64,000 bases of DNA from Psychromonas sp. L1A2 (GTDB lineage: Bacteria; Pseudomonadota; Gammaproteobacteria; Enterobacterales; Psychromonadaceae): assembly GCF_009828855.1 (NCBI RefSeq), contig NZ_WUAG01000001.1:2356001-2420000 (forward strand). The letters run 5' to 3'. The first letter of the stretch is position 1, and each line of letters starts with the position of its first letter. Made by a program: the position numbers and the translations under genes. This document shows, piece after piece, positions 16,723 to 24,989 of this stretch. The notes beneath the pieces were generated by a model, which did no database searches, was not told the origin of the DNA, and saw nothing but the letters and a program-made list of their open reading frames with translations.

Positions 16723-16938
16723 AGTTTACATCATGCAGAAACACGACAATCTGCAATAATTACGGTGGAAATACGGCAATGTCAAAAAATGCAGTTGATG
16801 AAGATACAAGTGAGAGAAGCCTGAAAATATCAAAGTCTAAGGTGCTATGTGCCTCATAACGATATAGAGACTCAATAGAAAGAAGTAATTCTCTTTGCCT
16901 CTTTCTGAGTTAGCCACAACAAAGCGCTTTTCAGGCAT

Positions 16939-16981
16939 AAAAAAACCCGCAAGCTTATATGGTAAAAGCATTGCGGGTTTT
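16939..16981 (-). terminator. Rho-independent terminator, originally downstream of tRNA-Ser
   Basis: Inverted repeat AACCCGCAA / TTGCGGGTT, with a T-run on the minus strand. It lies 20 bp beyond the left island repeat, where the tRNA-Ser transcript would have ended before the island entered. Confidence 0.75.
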
Positions 16982-17001
16982 CTCGTACCTTGTCGGTACT
17001 T

Positions 17002-17036
17002 AATGTGGCGGAGAACAAGAGATTCGAACTCTCGAA
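17002..17036 (-). repeat. Island attachment repeat, distal (partial tRNA-Ser 3' end)
   Basis: Exact copy of 23584-23618, holding the T-arm and acceptor 3' strand with CCA but no 5' part of a tRNA. This is the displaced end of the original target. Confidence 0.85.
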
Positions 17037-17215
17037 TGTAACTAACCAACATAAAAATTATTAAAATCAATAGGTTAATGATAACTTGATTTACGAGATT
17101 GTACCACTAATTTGTACCCTAAATGTATTTATAACTATGTATATAACTCCTCCCTACAATTCATCAAATTTAGGTTATTATATGTAAATAACTCATCAAT
17201 TTTTATTAGGTAATA

Positions 17216-18670
17216 ATGTCAGAACTACTTTTTAACGATGCTAAATTTGGAACTTGGAAAGAAACTCATAACTTCGATAATTGTAAATTAAATCGTAAAG
17301 AATACGGTGAATTTATATGTGATTATATTACTGGAGAAAAAGACGGGTTCGTACTCAATTTAAACGGTGCTTGGGGGGCTGGCAAAACAGAATTTCTTAA
17401 AAGAATATATACGCACCTCATAACACAAAGGCACCCTGTTATATATATAAATGCATGGGAAAGCGATTTATCTAAAGAGCCTTTAGCAGTCGTAATTAGT
17501 GAATTATTAGGACAACTATCTAGATTAGTGAAAGGCATTGAAAAAGAGACTTCTGTACTCAATACAAAAATTCATATAGAAAAAATAATGAAAGGATTAA
17601 CAATAGGATTAGCTGGTCTGGCTTCAATAGCTACAACAGGCACGCCTACAATAGGTGCTACAGTGGTATCTACAATGTTAGAAAGCGAGCCAACAAAGTA
17701 TATTGATACGATAGTAAACGAATACTCAGAACAAATGGATGCAATAAAAGCTATAAGGGACTCTCTTTCTGAGCTTGCAAAAATATTAAACGAAACTTAC
17801 TTCGCTAATATCCCTGTTGTCATACTACTCGATGAGCTGGACCGCTGCCGCCCCACTTATGCAATTGAGATGTTAGAAGTAATAAAGCATTTCTTTAAAA
17901 CAGATAATATGGTTTTTCTTGTTGCAACAGATACAGAACAGTTATCGCACTCTATTAAAGCCGTTTATGGACAAGGCTTCGAATCTAAAGATTATCTTAA
18001 AAGGTTTTTTGATAGAAAAGCAACATTACCAGAGCCTGATATAGAGCGTTACTTAAACGCTTATACAATAGACTATTCAAAATATTCTAAGTTAAACTTA
18101 TTCCCACTTATGGAACGACAATCAATTGAAGTATCAGTCAACAAAAGTGTTGCTCTCCTATCTAAAGCATACAACTTGCATATAAGAGATATTGATCAAT
18201 TAATGAATAAATTTGAATCTTGCTTACGTTTAGCCTCTAACGCATCTAAACAACAGTACATAAATATCCTCGCTTTACTTGTAGGACTAATTGAGCACGA
18301 CAAGTCAGAGAAGACGTATGATGAAAGAACTAACTTTAACTCGCCAGAAATTTTGATTAATAATGCAAACTATAAAATATCAAATGATCTCACATTACAA
18401 AAATACATAAAGATATCTATGGATAGTATTACGGCTACAGAAACAAATAATACAGATAGAATTGGTCAAACATTTACGAAAATTAGCTTTATAAATATAA
18501 GAGATCTTAGAGCGTCTATAACTTACGAACACAGTGACATCTATCAAAATTTTATTGAAGGCAGTGCTAAAAATATACAGTTTTCATCTGAAGATAATAA
18601 AAAGAATTGTAAGTACTGGGTATGGGAGGACATGAAACGAGCAATAGAGTTAGCTGGAACTTTAGAATAG
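17216..18670 (+). CDS. KAP family P-loop NTPase
   Basis: 484 aa. Walker A GAWGAGKT (51-58), the KAP-typical INAWESD (78-84), and Walker B with the family signature LLDELDRCRPTYA (about 204-216). A hydrophobic stretch near residues 127-153 could be the membrane hairpin usual in the family, inserted between the Walker motifs. KAP NTPases include the F-plasmid phage-exclusion protein PifA, so a defence role is plausible here on a mobile island. It is the first gene next to the distal att repeat and has no partner in the same operon: the next gene starts 132 bp later after a separate regulatory-looking inverted repeat. Confidence 0.8.
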   Translation: MSELLFNDAKFGTWKETHNFDNCKLNRKEYGEFICDYITGEKDGFVLNLNGAWGAGKTEFLKRIYTHLITQRHPVIYINAWESDLSKEPLAVVISELLGQLSRLVKGIEKETSVLNTKIHIEKIMKGLTIGLAGLASIATTGTPTIGATVVSTMLESEPTKYIDTIVNEYSEQMDAIKAIRDSLSELAKILNETYFANIPVVILLDELDRCRPTYAIEMLEVIKHFFKTDNMVFLVATDTEQLSHSIKAVYGQGFESKDYLKRFFDRKATLPEPDIERYLNAYTIDYSKYSKLNLFPLMERQSIEVSVNKSVALLSKAYNLHIRDIDQLMNKFESCLRLASNASKQQYINILALLVGLIEHDKSEKTYDERTNFNSPEILINNANYKISNDLTLQKYIKISMDSITATETNNTDRIGQTFTKISFINIRDLRASITYEHSDIYQNFIEGSAKNIQFSSEDNKKNCKYWVWEDMKRAIELAGTLE

Positions 18671-18802
18671 CCTTTATTGTATCCATTAGGTATACCCAAA
18701 TGACTACGGTCAAAGACTGATCAAACAGTACCCTTTAGGGTTGATTTTATATATTGGGTACAGTAATATTTGTGACCTCTTAAAACCAAACGGGTACATC
18801 AA
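18671..18802. promoter_or_regulatory. Inverted repeat ahead of the resolvase gene
   Basis: AGTACCC and GGGTACA arms about 25 bp apart lie between the KAP and resolvase genes. This could be an operator or a recombination (res-like) site for the resolvase; the sequence does not decide. Confidence 0.3.
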
Positions 18803-19354
18803 GTGACAAGTATAGCTTACCTTAGAGTCTCAACTACTGAGCAGAACACAGACCGCCAACTTAATGAAACAGGTATCTCTTTCGATAAAACTTTCATTGA
18901 TAAATGCACTGGTGGTTCAACTAAGCGCCCAGCACTAAACGAACTTAAAGAATATGTTCGTGAAGGTGACACTATCCATGTCCATAGTATTGACCGCCTA
19001 GCGAGGAACTTAGTTGATTTAAAGCAGTTAATTAACGACTGGAACAATCAAGGTGTTAGCGTGAGGTTCCATAAGGAAAACCTAAGCTTTAACGCTGGTG
19101 GTAGTGACCACATGTCAGAACTAATGCTGAATATGCTAGGAGCAGTTGCTCAATTTGAATTAGCAATGATTCAAGAGAGACGTCAAGAAGGTATTGAGAA
19201 GGCTAAAGCTGAAGGGAAATACAAAGGGAGACCAGTCAACGAGACAAACCACCAGCGTATTTCAGAGTTAAGATCTCTGGGTGTTTCTTTAAGAAAAATA
19301 GCAAGTCAGGTTGGTGTATCTCTTTCCACTGTACAAAGAGCTTTAGGTAAATAG
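18803..19354 (+). CDS. Serine recombinase (resolvase/invertase family)
   Basis: 183 aa. Nucleophile S10 in AYLRVSTTEQNTDRQ, IHVHSIDRLARN with the catalytic Arg pair, EKAKAEGKYKGRP linker, and a C-terminal Hin-like helix-turn-helix (LRKIASQVGVSLSTVQRAL). Length and domain order are normal for a small resolvase. GTG start at 18803. It may resolve cointegrates or invert a segment of the island; no crossover sites are certain. Confidence 0.85.
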   Translation: MTSIAYLRVSTTEQNTDRQLNETGISFDKTFIDKCTGGSTKRPALNELKEYVREGDTIHVHSIDRLARNLVDLKQLINDWNNQGVSVRFHKENLSFNAGGSDHMSELMLNMLGAVAQFELAMIQERRQEGIEKAKAEGKYKGRPVNETNHQRISELRSLGVSLRKIASQVGVSLSTVQRALGK

Positions 19355-19624
19355 AGTTTACTTAAGCATTCATTTCAAGTGCATGAGGTTTACATAATTT
19401 CATGCTCTCAATTAATCTAAATCAACTCTTACAACCCCCCTATTTTTAAAATTAGTTGCACTTTGTTGACTATTTCGCATTGTTACCTTTTGACAAAAAT
19501 ATAATATAAAGCTTTGTTATCAGTACTTTACATGGATATTAGCTACTGTTAATCTGCGCACCGTCAAACATCATTAAGTTTGCAGATAACAATATAATTA
19601 CTCAATTAATACATAAGGAAAAAT
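19355..19624. other. Intergenic DNA in the island
   Basis: 270 bp. GCATGA/TCATGC arms at about 19382-19410 form a hairpin just after the resolvase. The rest is AT-rich, with AAGGAAAAAT just ahead of the next gene. Confidence 0.4.
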
Positions 19625-20086
19625 ATGAAAACAACAGTAGAAACTAACGAAATAGTAAAAGCATACATTAGTGCTTCATGCACAGTTCAAGCTCAATCAG
19701 GTGGTTGGGGAGCAGTATTAATACGTACAAATAAACGCATAGAAAGATATGGCTCAATGGCACATACCACTAGTAACCAAATGGCCTTAATTTCTGCGAT
19801 TAAAACTTTAGAGATAATTAAGAAAAATAATTCAAATAAGAAGATACACATCACTACTATTAGTAAATATGTTATTGAGGGTATTACACAACATATTAAA
19901 AACTGGAAACTTAAAGAATGGAAAACTAGTACCAAAAATCCAGTATTAAATAAAGACCTATGGATCCAATTGGATGAGTTGAACCAGTCTATGGATATAA
20001 ATTGGATAAGAGGTGATAGAGGACAAGGAGAGCTTGCTAAAAGTGAAGCTTTAGCTAGAGATGCTAGAGCAATAAAGAAACACTAA
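19625..20086 (+). CDS. RNase HI homologue with all catalytic residues replaced
   Basis: 153 aa that align end to end with E. coli RNase HI (SGGWGAVL, TSNQMALISAI, YVIEGITQHIKNWK, WKTSTKNPVLNKDLW). Yet each active-site residue is changed: D10 becomes S16, E48 becomes A54, D70 becomes I79, H124 becomes D131 and D134 becomes E141. The basic RNA/DNA-binding handle region is kept. It therefore should not cleave RNA-DNA hybrids but could still bind them. It starts behind AAGGAAAAAT. A 56-aa zinc-ribbon gene follows 26 bp later, probably in one operon. The fold assignment is firm; the role is unknown. Confidence 0.8.
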   Translation: MKTTVETNEIVKAYISASCTVQAQSGGWGAVLIRTNKRIERYGSMAHTTSNQMALISAIKTLEIIKKNNSNKKIHITTISKYVIEGITQHIKNWKLKEWKTSTKNPVLNKDLWIQLDELNQSMDINWIRGDRGQGELAKSEALARDARAIKKH

Positions 20087-20112
20087 GAATCAAATCAATA
20101 AGGAAAGAACAA

Positions 20113-20283
20113 ATGAATAGTAATAAACATATAGAGTCACACAACTGTACTGAATGTGGCTACGCTAACATTAATGAATCTGTAGACTTATGGTCTCTCT
20201 GCGGCTGTTGCTCATCTTATATTATTTCAGATATAGAGGTCTTAGCGATGGATACTATAGACGAAGCTAACAGAACTATTTAA
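20113..20283 (+). CDS. 56-aa zinc-ribbon-like protein
   Basis: A short frame with ATG behind AAGGAAAG. The product has C-T-E-C (residues 12-15) and a C-G-C-C cluster (about 33-36), four to five cysteines that fit a small zinc ribbon, then an acidic tail. It lies 26 bp downstream of the RNase HI-like gene in the same direction, so the two are probably co-transcribed. No family name recognised. Confidence 0.6.
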   Translation: MNSNKHIESHNCTECGYANINESVDLWSLCGCCSSYIISDIEVLAMDTIDEANRTI

Positions 20284-20765
20284 AACCTAGTTAATTAAAA
20301 CCAACCTTTTTTAAATAACCAATTGCTTAACCATAAAAAATTAACTTTTTAAAAACACGTTTTGTATAAAAGGAACTAAACGATGCAATCGTCATGGGCG
20401 TACCAATGCCTCACCCCTCCCCCCTATGCTCTCCTACAGCACAACGATAGCCTCAAGGTTTAAATGAGGAGTTGACCACTGCCGTCATACAGCACATAGG
20501 CACACCGAGACACCTTGACGTTTGATTGTAGTTATTTATCGGCAGTAGTTGTAACGCGTGGAGGTAACAAGGAGAAGACCCTAAAAGGAAGTCACAAATA
20601 AATTTAGACTACACCAAAGACACAACACAAAAAAACATAAACCCAATAATATCAGCATCTTAATTGGCTTTCATGACAAATAACTGGGTATACACCTTAT
20701 ATTACCCTATATTTTGATGTATAGCCTCGTCCATAATTATAATAACAAGAGGAATAAACACCCAA
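20284..20765. other. Long intergenic region, possible structured RNA or control region
   Basis: 482 bp with no convincing frame. The first part is AT-rich, the middle (about 20385-20620) is GC-richer than its surroundings with several short complementary blocks (for example ATGCAAT/ATTGCAT-like and CCTCAAGG/CCTTGACG pairs). The right part is AT-rich again, up to an AAGAGGAAT ribosome-binding site for the ParB-like gene. It could hold an ncRNA, a parS-like locus or an origin of transfer; none is proven. Confidence 0.4.
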
Positions 20766-21608
20766 ATGGAAAGTAGAAAAATAGCACTATCAGCAATCAA
20801 TGCAGAAGATAAAAGATACCAAGTGAGAGACCCGAGGACAGCCCCATACGGTGAAAAAGAAAACCAAGATCGTGCATCTAAGGATCATATTAAAGGCATT
20901 ATTAAGACCCTTAGCGATAACAAAAGGGCTAGGCTTGCTCCCATTGAAGTAATAGAAGACCTTAATAACAAAGAACAATATATCATTGTGGATGGATTCC
21001 ATAGATACGCGGCTTATTCCAAGATCAAAGAGAGAACCAAAGGAGGCCGCTATAAACAAATCACAGTAAAGGTATACACTGAAGGCGTGCCGCTTGAAAG
21101 AGCTCTAACAATCAACACAGAGCACAACGCGTTACAGTTAACGAATAGCCAAAGGGATGAGCTAAAATGGCAGCAATTCCTTAATCTAATGCAGCGGGAC
21201 AAAGAGCCAAGTAAGAAAGAGACTGTAAAAATATTAGGTCTAGCTGAATCGACCATAGGTACTTGGCGTAAACTCAGAAGACAAATTATTGAAGCAGGAT
21301 TCTTTAAGAATGGAAGCAACGTATCCAAACACCCTATCACAAACCTACCAATGCTTAAACCAAGCCGTGACGAGTTAAAAAAACACACTGACTGGACAAT
21401 GCCTGAAGACTCCGAGGAGACGGAAGGAGCATTAGCAGAAGAAGACCAAGAGACAGCTTATGAAATATTGAAGAAAGCAAATAAAGCAATAGAGTCAGGC
21501 AAACTAGGCATGTTCATAACACACTTCTGGGGTAAACCTGTTGATGAGGTAGACCTTACCATGAGCAGCGAAGATCTTAATAAAAAAATCATTGAAGAGC
21601 GTTTTTAA
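20766..21608 (+). CDS. ParB/Srx-domain DNA-binding protein
   Basis: 280 aa. The N-terminal ParB-like domain includes VRDPRTAP, LAPIEVIED, and the family block IIVDGFHRYAAY (about residues 75-86). A middle helix-turn-helix follows (KKETVKILGLAESTIGTWRKL). Lone ParB-like proteins on islands act as regulators or nucleases rather than in partition, and there is no ParA in the window. The ATG follows AAGAGGAAT. The C-terminus is acidic and variable. Confidence 0.75.
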   Translation: MESRKIALSAINAEDKRYQVRDPRTAPYGEKENQDRASKDHIKGIIKTLSDNKRARLAPIEVIEDLNNKEQYIIVDGFHRYAAYSKIKERTKGGRYKQITVKVYTEGVPLERALTINTEHNALQLTNSQRDELKWQQFLNLMQRDKEPSKKETVKILGLAESTIGTWRKLRRQIIEAGFFKNGSNVSKHPITNLPMLKPSRDELKKHTDWTMPEDSEETEGALAEEDQETAYEILKKANKAIESGKLGMFITHFWGKPVDEVDLTMSSEDLNKKIIEERF

Positions 21609-21768
21609 ACATAGCTAAAATAAACAAATATTAACGCTAAAAACCACCAGCAGTAACACAGAAAGAAATCTAAAAGTTAATAAGCTGGTGGGATATTGCG
21701 CTAGGTATTAACTAATAAGTAAGTAGACCGATGAATGTACAAAAGCGGAGTATCATCAGAATAACAGC

Positions 21769-23493
21769 TTATAATCTAGTTAAATCAAGACGAGGAACTC
21801 GATCAATTACTTTCTTTTTAATCGTTAGTTCAACCGTACCATAAGACGCTCCCACCCCCTTTGGCGAGTGCCCAGTAATAGCATCACTAATAGTGTCAGA
21901 AACCTCTAAACTACGCATTATAGTTTTAAAGGTATGCCTAAAGGCATGAAAGGGTTGCTTAGTAGAGACCCCTAGTTCCTCTACCACATTGCTCCACCAT
22001 TTGGATAAATAGGATGATTTTGATTCATATTTATTTTCTTTAAGGTCTGGAAATAAACGACCTTGAGAAGCTTCCACATATTCAAGAAAACCTAATTCAA
22101 TAAGATGTTCAGGAATTGGTAGATGCCTTAAAGAGGAGTTTGATTTAACACTCTGCCTCTCACCCCTACGAATATTGAAATAATAAATCCCATTTTGATG
22201 TTTAACAATATCTGATTTATCAAGCTGTGCCATTTCTTCAATTCTTGCACCAGTATATCTACACATTAATGGAGTCCAGTAACAAGCCATTCCATAAGGT
22301 TTATGAGCATTCGCATCTTTAAACACATCAGCACTAAATATCAACTCTACTTCAGCAGTTGTATAGTCTTTAGCTTCGTCACACTCTAATTTTTCCTTAG
22401 CTTTAGGGGGTTTCACTCCTATAACAGGATTCGTATTTATTAAACCTAATTCAACAGCAAAACTAAATACTGGAGATAGTTTCTTCAATCCGTTTTTAAC
22501 AGTAGTAGGACTAATCTTTTCAAGCCCTTCTTTTTTAACTTGCTCAATCTGTTTTAATAAAGGAAGACTTCTGATTGATTTTGTTTTTAACTTTGGAAGT
22601 TGTAACAAAGTATTTCTGCACTCTACGATATCAGCTCGACTCACCTCACTCACATCAATATCACCAATAATATCAATAAGTCGATTCATCTGTAGACCAG
22701 TTTCATCCAAGGTTTTCATCTTTTTACCATTGAGAAGTTCTGAATCTTTATAACGCAGAAATACATTAGATAATGAGTTTTTTGTCTTTATAAGATTTGT
22801 AGGATTTGTAACCTTACCTACTGTCCCTAGTGAGTTAGATAAAGGTTCTTTAGCTATAGGGTTGATAATCGGGTTATAACCAAAGTCACGCTCATGACGA
22901 GCTCTACATAAGGCTTCTATTCGATAGACATAATCATAAAACGCTATCACTAGAAGTCTGAATGAATCACTGATAGGCGGGATTACTAAACCATCACGAT
23001 CTAGCTGGTCAACAATAAAACCTTTCAGACCATCAGAAAGCTCTTGAAATTCATCTTCAGTAGCTTGTACAACATCACGACCACGTATTGAAAACGTATC
23101 AGATAAACCGAACACATGGAGACGCTCCTCCGCACCCCTTACCTTATCCTTATAAACATAACGCTCATACTTTAGGAAACTAGCATAATCACCAGATGTA
23201 TCGACCTCGGACTCAACGCGCTTATACCAACGCTCTGCAATAATTGCGCAGTCTCTCACGGTGAGTTCAATTGAGGGTTCTATTGATAGCTTCAACTTAG
23301 CTAAAGCGAGTTGGTTATTAGCATCTTCAAGATACTTTCCAAAAGACTGTTTTGCTTCTGCTAAGTTCTTAGTTCGTAAAGAGGACTTAAAGACTGTTTT
23401 TCCAACAAAGGGTATTAACGCTTTTGGAACAGCCATTCTGAAATAGTAAACACCAGTTTTAGGATGTTTGTATGGGGAAGTCATAATACTCAT
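21769..23493 (-). CDS. Island tyrosine integrase (574 aa)
   Basis: A large site-specific recombinase with an N-terminal AP2-like/DUF6538-type arm-binding region (YYFRMAVPKALIPFVGKTV). The C-terminal catalytic domain has Arg in YTGARIEEMAQ, HAFRHTF (H-x-x-R), AITGHS and nucleophile Tyr in ASYGTV. It is convergent on the tRNA-Ser, with its start 95 bp from it, and drives integration at the tRNA 3' end. ATG chosen at 23493; a second ATG three codons later is possible. It appears intact, so the island may be excisable. Confidence 0.9.
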   Translation of the reverse strand: MSIMTSPYKHPKTGVYYFRMAVPKALIPFVGKTVFKSSLRTKNLAEAKQSFGKYLEDANNQLALAKLKLSIEPSIELTVRDCAIIAERWYKRVESEVDTSGDYASFLKYERYVYKDKVRGAEERLHVFGLSDTFSIRGRDVVQATEDEFQELSDGLKGFIVDQLDRDGLVIPPISDSFRLLVIAFYDYVYRIEALCRARHERDFGYNPIINPIAKEPLSNSLGTVGKVTNPTNLIKTKNSLSNVFLRYKDSELLNGKKMKTLDETGLQMNRLIDIIGDIDVSEVSRADIVECRNTLLQLPKLKTKSIRSLPLLKQIEQVKKEGLEKISPTTVKNGLKKLSPVFSFAVELGLINTNPVIGVKPPKAKEKLECDEAKDYTTAEVELIFSADVFKDANAHKPYGMACYWTPLMCRYTGARIEEMAQLDKSDIVKHQNGIYYFNIRRGERQSVKSNSSLRHLPIPEHLIELGFLEYVEASQGRLFPDLKENKYESKSSYLSKWWSNVVEELGVSTKQPFHAFRHTFKTIMRSLEVSDTISDAITGHSPKGVGASYGTVELTIKKKVIDRVPRLDLTRL

Positions 23494-23583
23494 TTGTACC
23501 TACGCTTTGTACCTGTAGGTAGTTACATTTGATGTGCTAAGCCCCTGTTCTTCAAGAGGTTCCCGAAGTACGGGGGCTCAACG

Positions 23584-23618
23584 AATGTGGCGGAGAACAA
23601 GAGATTCGAACTCTCGAA
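23584..23618 (-). repeat. Island attachment repeat, proximal (in intact tRNA-Ser)
   Basis: Same 35 bp as 17002-17036, overlapping the 3' third of the tRNA-Ser gene. Confidence 0.85.
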
Positions 23619-23675
23619 GGGTTGCCCCTTACACACTTTCCAGGCGTGCGCCTTCAGCCACTCGGCCAATTCTCC
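23588..23675 (-). tRNA. tRNA-Ser (anticodon GGA)
   Basis: 88 nt starting GGAGAATTGGCCGAGTGG and ending TTCTCCGCCA with encoded CCA. The anticodon loop is CTGGAAA, giving GGA. A long variable arm (AAGGGGCAACCCTT) marks a class II tRNA. It is intact because the island carries a replacement for its 3' end. Confidence 0.97.
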
Positions 23676-23782
23676 GTAAATGTTCATTAATTAATCTATT
23701 ACTTAAGATGTATCAATGAAGCGAGCGCATGATAATTAACTCAGTGCTTTAAATCAACCGTTAACATTCATAATTCCGTGAT

Positions 23783-24733
23783 TTATAACAATTCTTGCCT
23801 TAAATAGACTGATGCGCCTAATAATCCAGGATTTTCATGGGTTATTAAATAGGTTGGGATAGTTTGTAAATAGTCTTTGAAACGTCCTTTGGCTTCAAAA
23901 AACGTTCTGAATTCACTATTTTTAAAAAATTCAACAAAACGAGGCACAATACCACCGGCAATATAAACGCCGCCTTTACAGTCCAAACTCAGTGCTAAGT
24001 TACCAGCGAAACCGCCCATTGCTTGGCAAAATAAGGTTAAGGTTTGTGTGGCTAATTCACATTCATTATTTAGTGCTGCTTTTGTAATGTCTGCCGCTTC
24101 AAAAAATTCAGGTTGTTTACCTGCTAAACGACAAAGTGCGTGATAAATATTGACTAAGCCTTGCCCTGATAATAAGCGCTCTGCTGAAACATGCCCAAAC
24201 TGTGCTTGTAGTAATAATAAAACGTCTGCTTGCTGTGAGGTATTAGGTGCAAAGCTAGTATGACCGCCCTCACCATCTAAACTTACCCACTTTTCACCTT
24301 GTTTGATGAGATGTGAAACACCTAAGCCAGTACCTGGGCCAAATATCGCTTTGACACCATCAGTTACTGCTTCACCACCACCAATTTTTATTTTTTGGTG
24401 GTCTGGTACAAAAGGCACGGCAAAAGAGATCGCCGTATAGTCATTAATTACATGTAATGTTTTCAGTGAAAACTTATGTTTAAATTCTTTTTTTGAGAAC
24501 TGCCAGTTAAGGTTGGTCATGGTGACGAGATCATTTTCTACAGGGCAAGCAATACCGATACACACGTTAATAACAGGGTCTTGAAAAGTGGTAAAGTATT
24601 GAGCAATGGCCGCTTCGAGCGTAATGAATTGTGCACACGGGTATTCTCTTACTTTGGAGATTTCTGTTGTTGCTATGTCTAACACCGCTAACCGTATATT
24701 GGTACCGCCTACATCTGCAATCACTGATAACAT
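23783..24733 (-). CDS. glk: Glucokinase
   Basis: Phosphorylates free glucose with ATP in the cytoplasm, feeding glycolysis and glycogen turnover. The 316-aa product is the usual length for the bacterial Glk family: ADVGGTN (phosphate 1), ACPVEND, LNWQFS, FGPGTGLGV, DGEGGH, YIAGGIVPR and GLLGAS. It is divergent from hexR across a 256-bp spacer that holds a HexR-like site, so repression by HexR is likely. Confidence 0.95.
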   Translation of the reverse strand: MLSVIADVGGTNIRLAVLDIATTEISKVREYPCAQFITLEAAIAQYFTTFQDPVINVCIGIACPVENDLVTMTNLNWQFSKKEFKHKFSLKTLHVINDYTAISFAVPFVPDHQKIKIGGGEAVTDGVKAIFGPGTGLGVSHLIKQGEKWVSLDGEGGHTSFAPNTSQQADVLLLLQAQFGHVSAERLLSGQGLVNIYHALCRLAGKQPEFFEAADITKAALNNECELATQTLTLFCQAMGGFAGNLALSLDCKGGVYIAGGIVPRFVEFFKNSEFRTFFEAKGRFKDYLQTIPTYLITHENPGLLGASVYLRQELL

Positions 24734-24837
24734 AAACCTACTCCTGATTATTCAACATCATGTTTGATAAAGAGACTGATCGATTTCTCAATTCTTTACG
24801 TTAAATTTTAAATTTTTGATCTGAAACATTATTAGCC

Positions 24838-24852
24838 TGTAATAAAATGACA
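24838..24852. promoter_or_regulatory. HexR-like operator between glk and hexR
   Basis: TGTAATAAAATGACA resembles the HexR palindrome TGTAATNNNATTACA (two mismatches in the right half). The position between the two divergent genes suits control of both. Confidence 0.5.
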
Positions 24853-24989
24853 TGAATCCGTCACTTATCTATTATACTTTGTCATTGGAAATGTTCTTTT
24901 ATGTAGTTTTATTTCATTTTCAGTTATAAATTTTCAGTCAGCATGCCAATTACTAGTCGCCAACTTATTACTACCGAGTAAATAATAAA

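Larger units (their letters stand above)
16595..17001. other. Array edge: truncated core site and unassigned DNA
   Basis: AGCTAAC (16595-16601) is the last cassette boundary, but the L boxes and stem of an attC or attI do not follow. No integron integrase gene lies between here and 17.2 kb or elsewhere in the window. The stretch holds one 26-codon frame with a good ribosome-binding site (16642), some AT-rich sequence and the native terminator of the tRNA-Ser locus. Confidence 0.6.
17002..23618. mobile_element. Genomic island integrated in tRNA-Ser(GGA)
   Basis: Bounded by a 35-bp direct repeat (17002-17036 and 23584-23618) equal to the 3' end of the tRNA-Ser gene plus a few bases. The integrase gene lies next to the intact tRNA, the usual layout. 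Cargo: KAP ATPase, serine resolvase, catalytically dead RNase HI homologue, zinc-ribbon peptide, ParB-like protein. No replication or capsid genes are recognised. Confidence 0.85.

Noticed and set aside
17002-17036. A second tRNA-Ser gene
   Set aside because: Only the 3' third of a tRNA is present; it is the distal att repeat.
23534-23719. 61-aa coding frame
   Set aside because: It overlaps the tRNA-Ser gene on the other strand.
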